Assembly: GCF_036099295.1 (NCBI RefSeq)
Contig: NZ_CP107976.1
Coordinates: forward strand, 4,216,001 to 4,280,000
Length of the DNA: 64,000 nucleotides
Origin: Streptomyces sp. NBC_00358
GTDB taxonomy: Bacteria > Actinomycetota > Actinomycetes > Streptomycetales > Streptomycetaceae
Direction: 5' to 3'
In this document: positions 41,864 through 50,018 of the stretch, piece after piece
Numbering within the stretch: the stretch's first letter is position 1
How the letters are laid out: every line of letters begins with the position of its first letter
Made by a program: the position numbers and the translations under genes
The notes under the pieces: model-generated
The model's input: only the letters and a program-made list of their open reading frames with translations
Databases searched by the model: none
Told to the model about the DNA's origin: nothing

Positions 41864-43282
41864 GTGACACAGACACTGCATGACACACATGAAACGGGGC
41901 ACCCTTCCGCCCGCATCCGCTGGGCGATCCTCGCCGTCGTCCTCGCCGCCGACGTCCTGGACCTCCTCGACGGCACCATCACGAACATCGCCGCCCCGAC
42001 CATCGCCCACGACCTCGGCGGCGGCACCGCCCTCATCCAGTGGCTCGGCGCGTCCTACGCCCTCGCGCTCGGCGTCCTGCTCGTCCTCGGCGGACGGCTC
42101 GGCGACACGTACGGCCGCCGCCGGCTCTTCCTGACCGGCCTCGCCGGCTTCACCGCCGCCTCCCTCGCCTGCGGCCTCGCCCCGACGCCGGGAACCCTCG
42201 TCGCCGCCCGCCTGGCCCAGGGCGCCTTCGGAGCGCTCGTCATCCCCCAGGGCTTCGGCATCATCGGCGCGACCTGGCCGAGAGACCAGATCGGCAAGGC
42301 CTACAGCCTGTTCGGGCCGGTCATGGGCCTGTCCGCCGTCGGCGGCCCGATACTCGCCGGACTCCTCATCGACGCCGACCTCGGCGGTCTCGGCTGGCGC
42401 CCGATGTTCCTCGTCAACATCGTCCTCGGCGGCGCCGCGCTCCTCGCCGCCGTCCGACTGCTCCCCCGCGACACCGGCGACCGCACGACCACCGTCGACA
42501 TCCCCGGCTCCGCCCTCCTCGGCGCCACCATGCTCGCCCTGCTCGCCGGCCTCATCCAGGGCTCGGCCCACGGCTGGGGCGCGCTTCCCGTCCTCCTCCT
42601 GCTCACCGGCCTCGCGTTCTTCGCCGCGTTCTGCCACCGCCAGCGCACCGCGCCCAGCCCGCTGATCCGGCCCTCCCTCCTGCACAACCGCGGCTTCACC
42701 TCGGGACTGGTCCTCGGCATCGTCTTCTTCGCCGCGGTCGCCGGCCTCCTGTACGTCGTCTCCCTCTTCCTCCAGCAGGGTCTCGGCCGCTCCCCCGCCG
42801 CCGCCGCGCTCGCCCTGACACCCCTGTCGGCGGGCATCGTCATCGCCTCGATCGCCTGCTACCGCCTGATCGGCCGCCTGGGCCGCCGCCTCGTCCTCGT
42901 CGGCTTCCTCGTCACCCTCGCCGGGACGGCCCACCTCCTGGCCCTGATCACCGTCTCCGGCACGGACACCGGGGGCTGGGCCCTCGTCCCCCCGCTGTTC
43001 GTCGTCGGCCTCGGCATGGGCGCCTGCTTCGGCTCGCTCTACGACGTCACCATCGGCGACATCACACCCGCGGAGGCCGGCAGCGCGGGCGGCTCACTCG
43101 GCGCGGTCCAGCAACTCGCCAACGCGATCGGCGCCGCCGCCGTCACCACCGTCTACTTCCGGACCGACGGCGGCACGGCCCACGCCACCACCGTGAGCCT
43201 CACCGTGGTGGCCGCCCTCACCCTCCTGTGCTGCCCCCTCGTACGGCTGCTGCCGCTCAAGGCACCGGAGCAGCACCACTAA
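41864..43282 (+). CDS. MFS transporter, DHA2 (14-TMS) type
   Basis: A 472-residue drug:proton antiporter-like permease with signature GRLGDTYGRRRLFLTG and 13-14 hydrophobic helices. LDLLDGTITNIAAPTIAHDLG at the N-terminus is typical of the EmrB/QacA group. The GTG start (MTQTLHD) has no strong ribosome site. It is divergent from the monooxygenase pair and convergent with a MarR gene 96 bases away, together suggesting a detoxification locus. Confidence 0.9.
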   Translation: MTQTLHDTHETGHPSARIRWAILAVVLAADVLDLLDGTITNIAAPTIAHDLGGGTALIQWLGASYALALGVLLVLGGRLGDTYGRRRLFLTGLAGFTAASLACGLAPTPGTLVAARLAQGAFGALVIPQGFGIIGATWPRDQIGKAYSLFGPVMGLSAVGGPILAGLLIDADLGGLGWRPMFLVNIVLGGAALLAAVRLLPRDTGDRTTTVDIPGSALLGATMLALLAGLIQGSAHGWGALPVLLLLTGLAFFAAFCHRQRTAPSPLIRPSLLHNRGFTSGLVLGIVFFAAVAGLLYVVSLFLQQGLGRSPAAAALALTPLSAGIVIASIACYRLIGRLGRRLVLVGFLVTLAGTAHLLALITVSGTDTGGWALVPPLFVVGLGMGACFGSLYDVTIGDITPAEAGSAGGSLGAVQQLANAIGAAAVTTVYFRTDGGTAHATTVSLTVVAALTLLCCPLVRLLPLKAPEQHH

Positions 43283-43378
43283 GGGCACCCGAGCCGCCCG
43301 CTCACCGCCCCCGAGGACCGGGCGGAGCACGCCGTCGAGAGAGGACGGAGGAGGAGGTCCCGCCACGGACCGCGTGCG

Positions 43379-43876
43379 CTACGGCCCGGCGTCCGGGGCT
43401 TCCCGGAAGTCCCCGGACCGCAGCCGTGCGATCTGCTCGGCGCTGAAGTCGACCGTGCGGCGCATATGCCCGATGATCAGGGTGACCTCGGCGTCGTCGA
43501 GCCCGTCGAACAGGCCGTACCAGCCGCCGCCCAGCCGCTCCCACATCCGCCCGAACTCGGCGATCTTCTCCGGCACCGTCGACACCAGCACCCGCCGGCG
43601 GTCGACCGCATCGCGCTCCCGCACGACATAGCCGGCCTTCTCCAGCCGGTCCACCAGCCGCGTCGCCGACCCGGTCGTCAGCCCGGTCATCCCGGCGATC
43701 CGCCCGGTGGTCACCGGCCCCGCCTCCAGGCTGAGCAGGTTCACGCACTGCACATCCGTCGGATGCAGCCCGACGTGGTCGGCGAGGGCCTGGTTGAACA
43801 GCGCGTACGAAGCCATGTACCGCCGCGACACGACCGCCAGCTCCGCCAGCAGCCGCTCCCGCGCTTCCCCAGCCAT
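43379..43876 (-). CDS. MarR family transcriptional regulator
   Basis: A 165-residue MarR-type regulator with winged helix (VTTGRIAGMTGLTTGSATRLVDRLEKAGYVVRERDAVDRR). The start at MAGEARE is supported by GGAAGGGG. A longer frame upstream reads through a 9-bp tandem repeat (repeated GVW) and is not a plausible N-terminus. It is divergent from the SDR/DUF6126 pair, which it may control, and convergent with the MFS gene. Confidence 0.9.
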   Translation of the reverse strand: MAGEARERLLAELAVVSRRYMASYALFNQALADHVGLHPTDVQCVNLLSLEAGPVTTGRIAGMTGLTTGSATRLVDRLEKAGYVVRERDAVDRRRVLVSTVPEKIAEFGRMWERLGGGWYGLFDGLDDAEVTLIIGHMRRTVDFSAEQIARLRSGDFREAPDAGP

Positions 43877-43928
43877 ACCGGCCCCTTCCACCGCGCCAAC
43901 AGAAATCGTACGGCCCCACCTATCCTTG

Positions 43929-43973
43929 CCCCAGACACCCCAGACACCCCAGACACCCCAGACACCCCAGGCA
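43929..43973. repeat. 9-bp tandem repeat in the MarR-SDR divergent promoter
   Basis: CCCCAGACA is repeated four times perfectly (43929-43964) with a fifth imperfect copy ending at 43973. The array occupies much of the 115-base region between two divergent start codons, so copy number would change promoter spacing. Confidence 0.9.
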
Positions 43974-43991
43974 CCGCCAAGGAGCAGCCGT

Positions 43992-44759
43992 ATGACCCCC
44001 GCCGCCGCGTCCCGTATCGCCGTCATCACCGGTGCAAGCAGCGGAATCGGCGCCGCGACGGCCCGGCAGCTCGCGGCCGAGGGCTACCGCGTCGTCCTCA
44101 CCGCCCGCCGCAAGGACCGCATCGAGGCGCTGGCCGAGGAGATCACCGCGGCCGGCGGCCAGGCGACCGCGTACGCCCTGGACGTCACCGACCGCACCGC
44201 GGTCGACGAGTTCGCGACGGCGTTCAGGACGATCGGTGTGCTGGTCAACAACGCGGGCGGCGCGCTCGGCGCCGACCCGGTCGCGACGGCGGACCCGGCC
44301 CAGTGGCGCCAGATGTACGAGACGAACGTCATCGGCACCCTGAACGTCACCCAGGCCCTCCTCCCGGCGCTCACCGCCGGCGGCGACGGCACGATCGTCG
44401 TCCTCTCCTCCACGGCGGGCCACGGCACGTACGAGGGTGGCGGCGGCTATGTCGCCGCCAAGCACGCAGAGCACGTCCTCGCGGAGACCCTGCGCCTGGA
44501 GATCGTCGGCACGCCCGTCCGGGTCATCGAGGTCGCCCCCGGCATGGTCAGGACCGACGAGTTCGCCCTGACCCGCTTCGGCGGCGACGCCGAGAAGGCC
44601 GCCAAGGTCTACGCGGGCGTGGCCCAGCCCCTCACCGCCGACGACGTCGCCGAGACCATCACCTGGGCCGTCACCCGCCCCAGCCACGTGAACATCGACC
44701 TCCTCGTCGTCCGCCCCCGCGCCCAGGCGTCGAACACGAAGATCCACCGAGAGCTGTGA
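43992..44759 (+). CDS. SDR family oxidoreductase
   Basis: A 255-residue short-chain dehydrogenase. The cofactor motif TGASSGIG, VNNAGGALG, the catalytic serine in VLSSTAG and Tyr/Lys in GYVAAKHAEH are intact. It resembles NADP-dependent 3-hydroxy acid/serine dehydrogenases of the YdfG type. AGGAG lies eight bases before the ATG. The TGA overlaps the GTG of a small membrane protein gene. It is divergent from a MarR regulator. Confidence 0.92.
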   Translation: MTPAAASRIAVITGASSGIGAATARQLAAEGYRVVLTARRKDRIEALAEEITAAGGQATAYALDVTDRTAVDEFATAFRTIGVLVNNAGGALGADPVATADPAQWRQMYETNVIGTLNVTQALLPALTAGGDGTIVVLSSTAGHGTYEGGGGYVAAKHAEHVLAETLRLEIVGTPVRVIEVAPGMVRTDEFALTRFGGDAEKAAKVYAGVAQPLTADDVAETITWAVTRPSHVNIDLLVVRPRAQASNTKIHREL

Positions 44760-44932
44760 CACCCGATCCGGCGTCACCCCCGGAGCGGCCGACGCCCCCG
44801 GACGGCGAACAGGCCCGCCTCGCCCTGGAGAAGAAGCGCGAACGGTACGTCTGGTACTACCTCGCCTACTTCCTCTTCGGCATCCACATCGTGGCCTTCG
44901 TCATGATCTACGCGGTCCTGCACGCGAAGTGA
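44756..44932 (+). CDS. Small membrane protein, DUF6126-like
   Basis: A 58-residue protein: a Pro/Glu-rich N-terminus, a basic stretch (LEKKRER) and one membrane helix with aromatic flanks (YYLAYFLFGIHIVAFVMIYA). It resembles DUF6126-type actinobacterial miniproteins as I recall them. The GTG start overlaps the SDR stop codon (GTGA), so it is translated by coupling. A strong terminator follows within 55 bases. Function unknown. Confidence 0.8.
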   Translation: MTPDPASPPERPTPPDGEQARLALEKKRERYVWYYLAYFLFGIHIVAFVMIYAVLHAK

Positions 44933-44983
44933 CCGCACCGGGCGGCGGGCGGTTCCGCGCAGCGCTCGTCGGCACCCACGCGA

Positions 44984-45015
44984 AAGGGTCCGAGCCGTCA
45001 ACGGCTCGGACCCTT
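44984..45015. terminator. Bidirectional terminator between DUF6126-like gene and rtcB
   Basis: A perfect 14-bp stem (44984-44997 with 45002-45015), loop TCAA, A-rich on one side and TT on the other. It separates two convergent units. Confidence 0.9.
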
Positions 45016-45040
45016 CGGGCGGTTCAGGACCTCGCGCGCG

Positions 45041-46234
45041 TCAGCCCTTCACGCAGACGACCTGCTTCAGCTTCGCCACGACCTCCACGAGGTCACGCTG
45101 CTGCTCGATGACCTGCTCGATCGGCTTGTAGGCGCCCGGGATCTCGTCCACGACGCCGGAGTCCTTGCGGCACTCCACGCCCCGCGTCTGGTCCTCCAGG
45201 TCCTTCGTCGAGAAACGCCGCTTCGCCGCGTTGCGGCTCATGCGCCGACCCGCGCCGTGCGAGGCCGAGTTGAAGGACATCTCGTTGCCGAGGCCCTTCA
45301 CGATGTACGACCCGGTCCCCATCGAGCCCGGGATGATGCCGAACTCCCCGGCCCGCGCGCTGATGGCGCCCTTGCGCGTGACGAGCAGGTCCATTCCGTC
45401 GTAGCGCTCGATGTTGACGTAGTTGTGATGGCAGCTGACCTCCGGCTCGAAGGTCGGCTTCGCCTTCCTGAACTCCTTGCGGACCACGTCCTTCAGGAGC
45501 GCCATCATGAGCGTGCGGTTGTGCTTCGCGTACTCCTGGGCCCAGAACAGGTCGTTGCGGTACGCCGCCATCTGGGGTGTGTCCGCGACGAAGACGGCGA
45601 GGTCACGGTCGACCAGGCCCTGGTTGTGCGGGAGCTTCTGGGCGACACCGATGTGGTGCTCGGCCAGTTCCTTGCCGATGTTCCGCGAACCGGAGTGCAG
45701 CATCAGCCAGATGGAACCGGTCGTATCCGTGCAAACTTCTACGAAATGATTTCCGGATCCGAGCGTTCCCATCTGCTTAATGGCCCGGTCCTGACGGAAC
45801 TTGACCGCTTCGGCCACCCCGTCGAACCGTCCCCAGAAGTCGTCCCACCCGGCGGTGGCCAGGCCGTGGAAGCCGTCCGGGGTGACCGGGGAGTCGTGCA
45901 TCCCGCGGCCCACCGGGATCGCCTCCTCGATCTTCGAGCGGAGCCGCGAGAGGTCGCCCGGCAGGTCGTTGGCGGTCAGCGAGGTGCGGACCGCGGACAT
46001 CCCGCAGCCGATGTCGACACCGACCGCGGCCGGGCACACCGCGTCCCGCATCGCGATGACCGAGCCGACCGTCGCGCCCTTGCCGTAGTGGACGTCCGGC
46101 ATGACGGCCAGCCCCTTGATCCACGGCAGGGTCGCCACGTTCTGGAGCTGACGGAGGGCGACGTCCTCGACCGAGGCCGGGTCGGCCCACATGCGGATGG
46201 GAACCTTCGCCCCCGGCACCTCTACGTACGACAT
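45041..46234 (-). CDS. rtcB: RtcB family RNA ligase
   Basis: A 397-residue RtcB-type RNA ligase that joins 2',3'-cyclic phosphate and 5'-hydroxyl RNA ends using GTP and Mn2+. Metal-binding and active-site segments are intact: MPDVHYGKG, VGVDIGCGM, GSGNHFVEV, LHSGSRNIG, CHHNYV and the guanylylation region SASHGAGRRMSR. The start at MSYVEVPG follows AGAGGAC. No rtcA, rtcR or archease gene is adjacent, so this is a solo rtcB as is common in actinobacteria. Confidence 0.94.
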   Translation of the reverse strand: MSYVEVPGAKVPIRMWADPASVEDVALRQLQNVATLPWIKGLAVMPDVHYGKGATVGSVIAMRDAVCPAAVGVDIGCGMSAVRTSLTANDLPGDLSRLRSKIEEAIPVGRGMHDSPVTPDGFHGLATAGWDDFWGRFDGVAEAVKFRQDRAIKQMGTLGSGNHFVEVCTDTTGSIWLMLHSGSRNIGKELAEHHIGVAQKLPHNQGLVDRDLAVFVADTPQMAAYRNDLFWAQEYAKHNRTLMMALLKDVVRKEFRKAKPTFEPEVSCHHNYVNIERYDGMDLLVTRKGAISARAGEFGIIPGSMGTGSYIVKGLGNEMSFNSASHGAGRRMSRNAAKRRFSTKDLEDQTRGVECRKDSGVVDEIPGAYKPIEQVIEQQRDLVEVVAKLKQVVCVKG

Positions 46235-46435
46235 ATCGTCCTCTATCCCCAGAAAACCAACAGAAGTCTTAAATCGCAAAACCGGCGCCTAGGTCGACGT
46301 ATGGGACAACGGACCGGCGTCCACGGCTGTGCGTGCGATACACATTGTCTCCAGGGGTCGCCCCCGTGCGGCAACCCAATAACCACAGGACACCCGGGCC
46401 GAAGCGCCGTCGGGACCGTCGAGAGGAGCCTGACC

Positions 46436-47284
46436 GTGCAGCGGAAGGCGTACGTTTCGGGCGCCGCCGTGCTCCTCGCGGCATTGCTGGCGGGCTGCAC
46501 GGGCGGTACGGGCGTGGGGAGTTCGGCTCCGGACTCCAAGGGTGGCGACACCGGCACCACGGCCCCGGCCGCCCAGCCGGGCAAGTACCGCACCCTCCCG
46601 GAGGCGTGCGGCGCGGCCGATCACGACACGCTCGACGAGCTGCTGCCGGGCATCCGGCAGACCTCCGACGAGACGCAGCAGGAGAAGGAGTACGCGGGCG
46701 ACGCCACGCTCACGTACGACACGGACCGGCGCGACGGGTGCAACTGGAAGGTGGATTCCGCCTCGGCCACCGATCACCTCTTCGTCGACTTCGAGCGCGT
46801 GGTCTCGTACGACAGCGCGGTGAGCGACGAGAGCAAGGCCGAGGAGCTGTACGGCGCCAAGCAGACGACGGCCGACCTTCCGGCGCCCGCCGCGTCCGCC
46901 ACCGGCGAGGCCGGTCCGAGTCCGAGTCCGAGCGGCAGCGCCACCACTCCGGGAGACGACAACACCGGTGCCGGCGGCGACAACGGAGACGCCTCGGGCG
47001 ACCCGGGCGCCCCGTCCGCCTCCGCCTCGCAGACTCCGGCCGAACTCCAGCCGCGCGTCCTGGACGGTCTCGGCGACCAGGCGTTCATCGACGACAAGCT
47101 GAGCACCGGCTCGTCGACCGGCCGGCAGCGCACGGTGACTGTGGTGTTCCGCACGTCGAACGTCATCGTGACGATCGAATACGCCGAGCAGCCGACGGCT
47201 TCCGCCGAGGCCCCGGACAGCAAGGAAATGCAGGACAGGGCGTGGAAACTGGCCCGGAAGCTGGCCGACAAGCTCAACGGCTAG
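46436..47284 (+). CDS. DUF3558-type lipoprotein
   Basis: A 282-residue lipoprotein with lipobox LLAGC (Cys21). The mature protein starts with a Gly/Ser/Thr linker, then the DUF3558-like domain (YRTLPEACGAADHDTLDELLPG ... RDGCNWKV), interrupted by a low-complexity acidic Gly/Ser/Pro segment (about 155-200). The GTG start has AGGAG eight bases before it. A second, related lipoprotein gene follows 144 bases later. Surface function is unknown. Confidence 0.82.
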   Translation: MQRKAYVSGAAVLLAALLAGCTGGTGVGSSAPDSKGGDTGTTAPAAQPGKYRTLPEACGAADHDTLDELLPGIRQTSDETQQEKEYAGDATLTYDTDRRDGCNWKVDSASATDHLFVDFERVVSYDSAVSDESKAEELYGAKQTTADLPAPAASATGEAGPSPSPSGSATTPGDDNTGAGGDNGDASGDPGAPSASASQTPAELQPRVLDGLGDQAFIDDKLSTGSSTGRQRTVTVVFRTSNVIVTIEYAEQPTASAEAPDSKEMQDRAWKLARKLADKLNG

Positions 47285-47428
47285 CGGCCCGACGGCCCCT
47301 GGGGCGCCCCGGCGCAAACCCCCCGAACGGGAACCGCCCGGATGCCTCACCGCGTACCGTGGCCCCTCGGACCCGACCGGCCGCACGCCCCATGTGCGGT
47401 CGTACCACGAGCCACGAGCGAAGGAACC

Positions 47429-48358
47429 ATGCACCGACCAGTACAGCGAGTAGGCCGAGAACCGCGACTCACCCGCATCCTTGTCAGCGCAGCAGCCGTC
47501 CCGGTGATGCTCGTCGCCGCGGGCTGTTCCTCGGACTCCGGCTCCGGTGGCGACGCACAGCAGAGCGCGAGCGCGGCCCCCGGTGCGACGGTGTCCGCGA
47601 GCGCCTCGGCCGACGCCGTCCAGCCCGCCCGCTACGCGGCGCTTCCCAAGGCCTGCTCGGTGCTGTCGAAGAAGACACTGGACGAACTGGTCCCGAAGGC
47701 CCCCAATTCGGGCAAGTCGGGAAAGTTGGACGACCCGGCGCAGCGCGGCAACTGCAACTGGAGCAGCCTCGACAACAACGGGGTGAAGGGCTCCCAGTTC
47801 CGCTGGCTGAACGTGGCGCTGCTGCGTTTCGACTCGGACGCGCGGAGTGAGGGCAACTCGCAGGCGCACACGTACTTCGAGAAGCAGGTGGCGGGCGCGC
47901 AGTCGGTGGCGGGCGCGGTGGGCGCCAAGTCGGAGCCGGTCGCCGGGACGGGCGCCGAGGCGACGGCCGTACGGTACGGCCTGAAGAAGAAGGAAGGCGC
48001 CTTCAAGCAGCAGACGATCGTGGCGCGCGTGGAGAACGTGGTCGTCACGGTCGACTACAACGGTGCCGGTCTCGCGGGTGAGAAGACCCCGGACACGGCC
48101 GGCCTGCTGAAGGCGGCCGAGAAGGCCACGAAGGAAGCGGTGGCGGCGGTGTCCACCACGAACGGCGACGCTGGTGCGGCGAAGGGGGCCTCGCCGGATC
48201 CGGGGTCCTCGTCGAAGGCGCCGTCCCGCTCCGCGTCGCCGTCGGCCTCACCGTCGAAGAGCGCCGCCAAGAGCGCGTCCAAGGCCGGCTCCGGGACGGA
48301 TCCCGAGGCCGGCACCGGCAGCGCCTCGCCGTCGCAGTCCGCGGCGAAGAGGAGCTGA
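47429..48358 (+). CDS. DUF3558-type lipoprotein, tandem paralogue
   Basis: A 309-residue lipoprotein with lipobox VAAGC (Cys33). The domain (YAALPKACSVLSKKTLDELVPKAP ... RGNCNWSSLD) clearly parallels the gene upstream, indicating tandem duplication. It ends in a 60-residue Ser/Ala/Lys-rich tail that would be flexible or wall-associated. AAGGAA lies before the ATG. Confidence 0.82.
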   Translation: MHRPVQRVGREPRLTRILVSAAAVPVMLVAAGCSSDSGSGGDAQQSASAAPGATVSASASADAVQPARYAALPKACSVLSKKTLDELVPKAPNSGKSGKLDDPAQRGNCNWSSLDNNGVKGSQFRWLNVALLRFDSDARSEGNSQAHTYFEKQVAGAQSVAGAVGAKSEPVAGTGAEATAVRYGLKKKEGAFKQQTIVARVENVVVTVDYNGAGLAGEKTPDTAGLLKAAEKATKEAVAAVSTTNGDAGAAKGASPDPGSSSKAPSRSASPSASPSKSAAKSASKAGSGTDPEAGTGSASPSQSAAKRS

Positions 48359-48483
48359 CCCGGTCATATCGGGATCCGGGGCTCAACTCGCCGCCCCGGA
48401 AGGACAGTTACTGGGGCTCGGTCCTCTCGGGGACCGGGCTCCGCCCATACCGCGCATCCGTACGCCACACACATGTGCCACTC

Positions 48484-48497
48484 TGTTGCGCGCAACA
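48484..48497. promoter_or_regulatory. 14-bp perfect palindrome upstream of the DUF2637 gene
   Basis: TGTTGCGCGCAACA is a perfect dyad 24 bases upstream of the GTG start and just before the Shine-Dalgarno, placing it at or downstream of the likely transcription start. It suits a dimeric repressor such as a GntR or TetR family protein. Confidence 0.5.
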
Positions 48498-48521
48498 ACA
48501 AGCAAGGGGAGGGGAGTACAG

Positions 48522-49874
48522 GTGGCCGCGCCCATACAGCTGACACGGATGCACAAAATTCTCATCGGCGTGGTCGTCGCCGGTGCGCTGGTCATCGCCG
48601 GGATCGGCTTCGCCGGTTCGTACGCGGCGGTCCGTGAGCTGGCGATCAAGAAGGGCTTCGGGAACTTCTCGTACGTGTTCCCGATCGGCATCGACGCGGG
48701 TATCTGCGTCCTGCTCGCTCTGGACCTGCTGCTGACCTGGATCCGCATCCCGTTCCCCCTGCTGCGCCAGACGGCGTGGCTGCTGACGGTGGCGACGATC
48801 GCCTTCAACGGCGCGGCGGCCTGGCCGGACCCGCTGGGTGTCGGCATGCACGCCGTCATCCCGATCCTGTTCGTGGTCTCCGTCGAGGCGGCCCGCCACG
48901 CGACCGGCCGCATAGCCGACATCACCGCCGACAAGCACATGGAAGGCGTCCGCCTCACCCGCTGGCTGCTTTCCCCGGTCCCCACGTTCCTGCTGTGGCG
49001 CCGGATGAAGCTGTGGGAGCTGCGCTCCTACGAGCAGGTCATCAAGCTGGAGCAGGAACGTCTCGTCTACCAGGCCCGCCTGAACTCCCGCTTCGGCCGC
49101 GCCTGGCGCCGCAAGGCCCCCGTGGAGTCCCTGATGCCGCTGCGCCTGGCGCGCTACGGCATACCCCTCTCGGAGACGGCCCCGGCAGGTCTGGCGGCGG
49201 CGGGCATCGAGCCCGCACTCCTGCCCCCGGCACCCGCACCGGTCCAGGCGCCCGTTCCGGCCGCCACCGGCCCGGCGCCCGAGCACCTGGAGCTGGAGTC
49301 GAACGGCACCGCCGGTCAGCAGCAGCCCCAGTACGGCCGGCAGGGCGGTCCGTACGAGGAGCAGTACGAGGACCGGCGCCGGGGCCAGTACCCGGGGCAG
49401 GCGGAGGAGCCGGTCAGGAGCCCGTGGTTCGCCGCGCCCGACCCCCAGGAGATCCCGTACGACGGCGGCTACGACCCGTCTTTCGCGCAGGAGGAGCAGT
49501 ACCAGCAGTGGTACGCCGAGCAGGAGTCGCAGGCGTACGAGCCCGGTCCGGAGGAGACGGGCACTTTCCCTATCCCGGCGGGACCCGGCCGCACGCGCCA
49601 GCTGGGTGAGGGCGGCGGCCCGGAGCAGCTGCCCATCCCGTCCCCGCGCGAGGAGCAGTCCCCGCTGGCCGACGAGAAGTCCCGCGAGGAGAGCTTCTAC
49701 CAGGTGTTCCGCCAGTCGATAATGCCCGGCCAGGGGCTGCCGACGAAGGGTGAGTTCGGCGGCAACGTCGAGGCCACCTACGGGGTGACGCTCACGGACA
49801 GCGAGCTGAGGCGCTACATGAACCGCTTCCAGAACCGTTTCAACACGGAGCTGGAGGAGGACCACATCGCGTAG
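48522..49874 (+). CDS. DUF2637 (SpdB-like) membrane protein
   Basis: A 450-residue protein. The N-terminal part has four membrane helices (about 12-32, 45-63, 76-92, 105-122) and matches the DUF2637/SpdB-like family related to Streptomyces plasmid-spread proteins. The middle and C-terminal part is long and Pro/Gln/Glu/Tyr-rich. The end (QGLPTKGEFGGNVEATYGVTLTDSELRRYMNRFQNRF) looks like a folded DNA-binding-type helix bundle. GGAGGGGAG precedes the GTG. No plasmid or integrative element genes are nearby. Function unknown. Confidence 0.82.
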   Translation: MAAPIQLTRMHKILIGVVVAGALVIAGIGFAGSYAAVRELAIKKGFGNFSYVFPIGIDAGICVLLALDLLLTWIRIPFPLLRQTAWLLTVATIAFNGAAAWPDPLGVGMHAVIPILFVVSVEAARHATGRIADITADKHMEGVRLTRWLLSPVPTFLLWRRMKLWELRSYEQVIKLEQERLVYQARLNSRFGRAWRRKAPVESLMPLRLARYGIPLSETAPAGLAAAGIEPALLPPAPAPVQAPVPAATGPAPEHLELESNGTAGQQQPQYGRQGGPYEEQYEDRRRGQYPGQAEEPVRSPWFAAPDPQEIPYDGGYDPSFAQEEQYQQWYAEQESQAYEPGPEETGTFPIPAGPGRTRQLGEGGGPEQLPIPSPREEQSPLADEKSREESFYQVFRQSIMPGQGLPTKGEFGGNVEATYGVTLTDSELRRYMNRFQNRFNTELEEDHIA

Positions 49875-49951
49875 GGCACGTCGGCGCGCGATTGTCCCGG
49901 CGGGTGAATGTCCCGCCGCGTGAGTGTGCCGACGTATGAGGTCGTGAGGTT

Positions 49952-49999
49952 GTACGAGGAAGGGGCCCCCGGTAGTCACCGGGGGCCCCTTCCTCGTAC
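49952..49999. terminator. Strong bidirectional terminator between the DUF2637 gene and lysS
   Basis: A 22-bp perfect stem (49952-49973 with 49978-49999) and loop AGTC, between convergent genes. It is the strongest hairpin in the window. Confidence 0.93.
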
Positions 50000-50018
50000 T
50001 CCGTAAAACGGTGTGCGG

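Noticed and set aside
43877..44029. Longer MarR N-terminus containing repeated GVW
   Set aside because: It is created by reading through the 9-bp promoter repeat; the internal ATG has a strong GGAAGGGG ribosome site and gives the standard MarR length.
48522..49874. Integrated plasmid or ICE remnant because of the SpdB-like protein
   Set aside because: No integrase, tra, rep or att-like sequences flank it; neighbours are ordinary chromosomal genes (rtcB, lysS, argS).
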